A program made the translations under genes and the position numbers. From Mycoavidus sp. B2-EB (GTDB lineage Bacteria; Pseudomonadota; Gammaproteobacteria; Burkholderiales; Burkholderiaceae), in the NCBI RefSeq assembly GCF_014218255.1, contig NZ_AP021872.1, positions 744,001 through 808,000 of the forward strand: a stretch of DNA of 64,000 nt, written 5' to 3'. How positions within the stretch are numbered: position 1 is the first letter of the stretch; each line of letters begins with the position of its first letter. Shown one piece after another: positions 63,232 through 64,000 of the stretch. The notes below the pieces were generated by a model that was given only the letters and a program-made list of their open reading frames with translations, did not search any database and was not told the origin of the DNA.

Positions 63232-63290
63232 AGCGAGCCCCCGGTTCAAAATATTGTAAAAAAGCGGATTAACGTATGGCCTGTTTGCCT

Positions 63291-63605
63291 TTACCACCCA
63301 TACCGGCTGTAATGGCCTTGCCAATAGTCATAAGAATCATACGACCCATAGCCATTAGGCCAATAATAGACATTATAGGTGGGTAAAAAGGAATAGTACA
63401 AGCCAGTAGCTTGCGCGCCAATCACATCATAAGCTAGGCGTTGCTGAGGGCTGAGCGGCACCACCGCTGAAGCCGCGGGAAGCTGGCTGAGTACGGTTGT
63501 GTACCCAGCCGATCCGGGTTGGGCGCAACTGGCTAATGTGAGAGAGAAAACCGTGAGTACACGGGGGACCGAGAGGCGTTTTAACGTAAGAAGTTTTTGG
63601 CGCAT
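63291..63605 (-). CDS. Small putative lipoprotein
   Basis: 104 residues. A basic start and hydrophobic stretch end in the lipobox LASC ([16 protein letters not shown], Cys about residue 27). The C-terminus is rich in Tyr, Gly and Trp ([20 protein letters not shown]). No family recognised. Probably anchored to the outer membrane on its periplasmic face. It lies divergent from the PHP gene with about 100 bp between. Confidence 0.7.
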   Translation of the reverse strand: MRQKLLTLKRLSVPRVLTVFSLTLASCAQPGSAGYTTVLSQLPAASAVVPLSPQQRLAYDVIGAQATGLYYSFLPTYNVYYWPNGYGSYDSYDYWQGHYSRYGW

Positions 63606-63702
63606 AAATGAGGTGAACTAGGGTGCTAAATGGTATATCTCGTAAAAATTTAAAAATAACACGGCAAAGCAAGTAAAATACCCCCATTCGCGAATTTTCA
63701 TT

Positions 63703-64000
63703 ATGCTTAACGCTGACCTTCATTGCCATTCCAATTGTTCCGACGGTGTGCTCACGCCGGCGGAAGTCGCACGTTATGCGTATGATGGCGGAGTGCAGTT
63801 GTGGTCACTGACGGATCATGATGAATTAAGTGGGCAGCACGCCGCGCATCAAGCGGCAACTGCGTTGGGAATGCAATATGTGTATGGGGTTGAAATCTCG
63901 GTCACGTGGGCTGAGCGCACCGTGCATGTGGTAGGTTTGAATTTTAATCCAGCCTGTGAAGCGCTCGTCAATGGCTTGGCTGAGGCGCGCCGCGGGCGAG
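63703..64000 (+). CDS. PHP-domain phosphoesterase, RNase AM/YciV-like (partial, runs off window)
   Basis: 99 codons are visible from ATG 63703: MLNADLHCHSNCSDGVLTPA, then EVARYAYDGGVQLWSLTDHD, ELSGQHAAHQAATALGMQYV, YGVEISVTWAERTVHVVGLN. His7/His9 and the TDHDE block are metal ligands of the PHP fold; the arrangement matches the YciV/TrpH family (5'-3' exonuclease or nucleoside bisphosphate phosphatase). The 3' end lies outside the window. Confidence 0.9.
   Translation, partial: MLNADLHCHSNCSDGVLTPAEVARYAYDGGVQLWSLTDHDELSGQHAAHQAATALGMQYVYGVEISVTWAERTVHVVGLNFNPACEALVNGLAEARRGR

Overview
The window looks like a Burkholderiaceae (beta-proteobacterial) chromosome with a moderately reduced, mobile-element-scarred genome. 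The left part keeps the order rpsB-tsf-pyrH-frr-uppS-cdsA-dxr-bamA-ompH-lpxD-fabZ-lpxA-lpxB-rnhB, followed by a TrmH-family gene, ppsR/ppsA and smpB-ratA-rnfH-guaB-guaA. Base composition appears lower in GC than free-living Burkholderia, and there are many decaying genes and insertion sequences. This would fit a Burkholderia-related endosymbiont such as the fungal symbionts Mycoavidus or Glomeribacter; that placement is inference.

Positions 1-28395 are housekeeping: dusA (partial) and lexA with an SOS box, a type II asparaginase, the translation, envelope and lipid A cluster, the PEP synthase pair, an nfeD/SPFH membrane pair, a repeat-bearing lipoprotein, smpB with ratA/rnfH on the other strand, and guaBA. 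One expected gene, rseP, is absent from the 144-bp space between dxr and bamA.

Positions 28396-53390, between guaA and gltX, form an accessory island. It holds a decayed TrlF-like ATPase and a Schlafen/AlbA_2 gene (possible old defence genes), transposase scraps, and a contact-dependent inhibition (CDI)-like polymorphic toxin locus read on the minus strand. That locus comprises a giant filamentous haemagglutinin/CdiA-like gene (49845 to 38145), its immunity candidate (38135 to 37338), and an orphan cdiA-CT/immunity module (37319 to 32687). An IS21 element (41097-43061, 4-bp target duplication CTTG) cuts the big gene. An IS66 element (33596-36203, 8-bp target duplication GGTTGGCT) cuts the orphan toxin. 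Removing each IS on paper restores a continuous frame across the junction: about 3243 codons for the large gene, and the pretoxin-to-toxin join for the orphan. No cdiB transporter gene is seen and the large protein has no visible signal peptide. A LysR gene truncated by a MITE-like element and an internally deleted 2-hydroxycarboxylate transporter follow.

Positions 53391-64000 return to core functions: gltX, an IS630 remnant, a tRNA-Ala/Glu/Asp cluster, a truncated GST, a DUF1289 protein, an FMN reductase, a four-gene putrescine/spermidine ABC transporter operon, a D,D-peptidase, mscL, a small lipoprotein, and the start of a PHP-domain phosphoesterase that runs off the window. All assignments come from reading the sequence and remembered family motifs; no database search was run.
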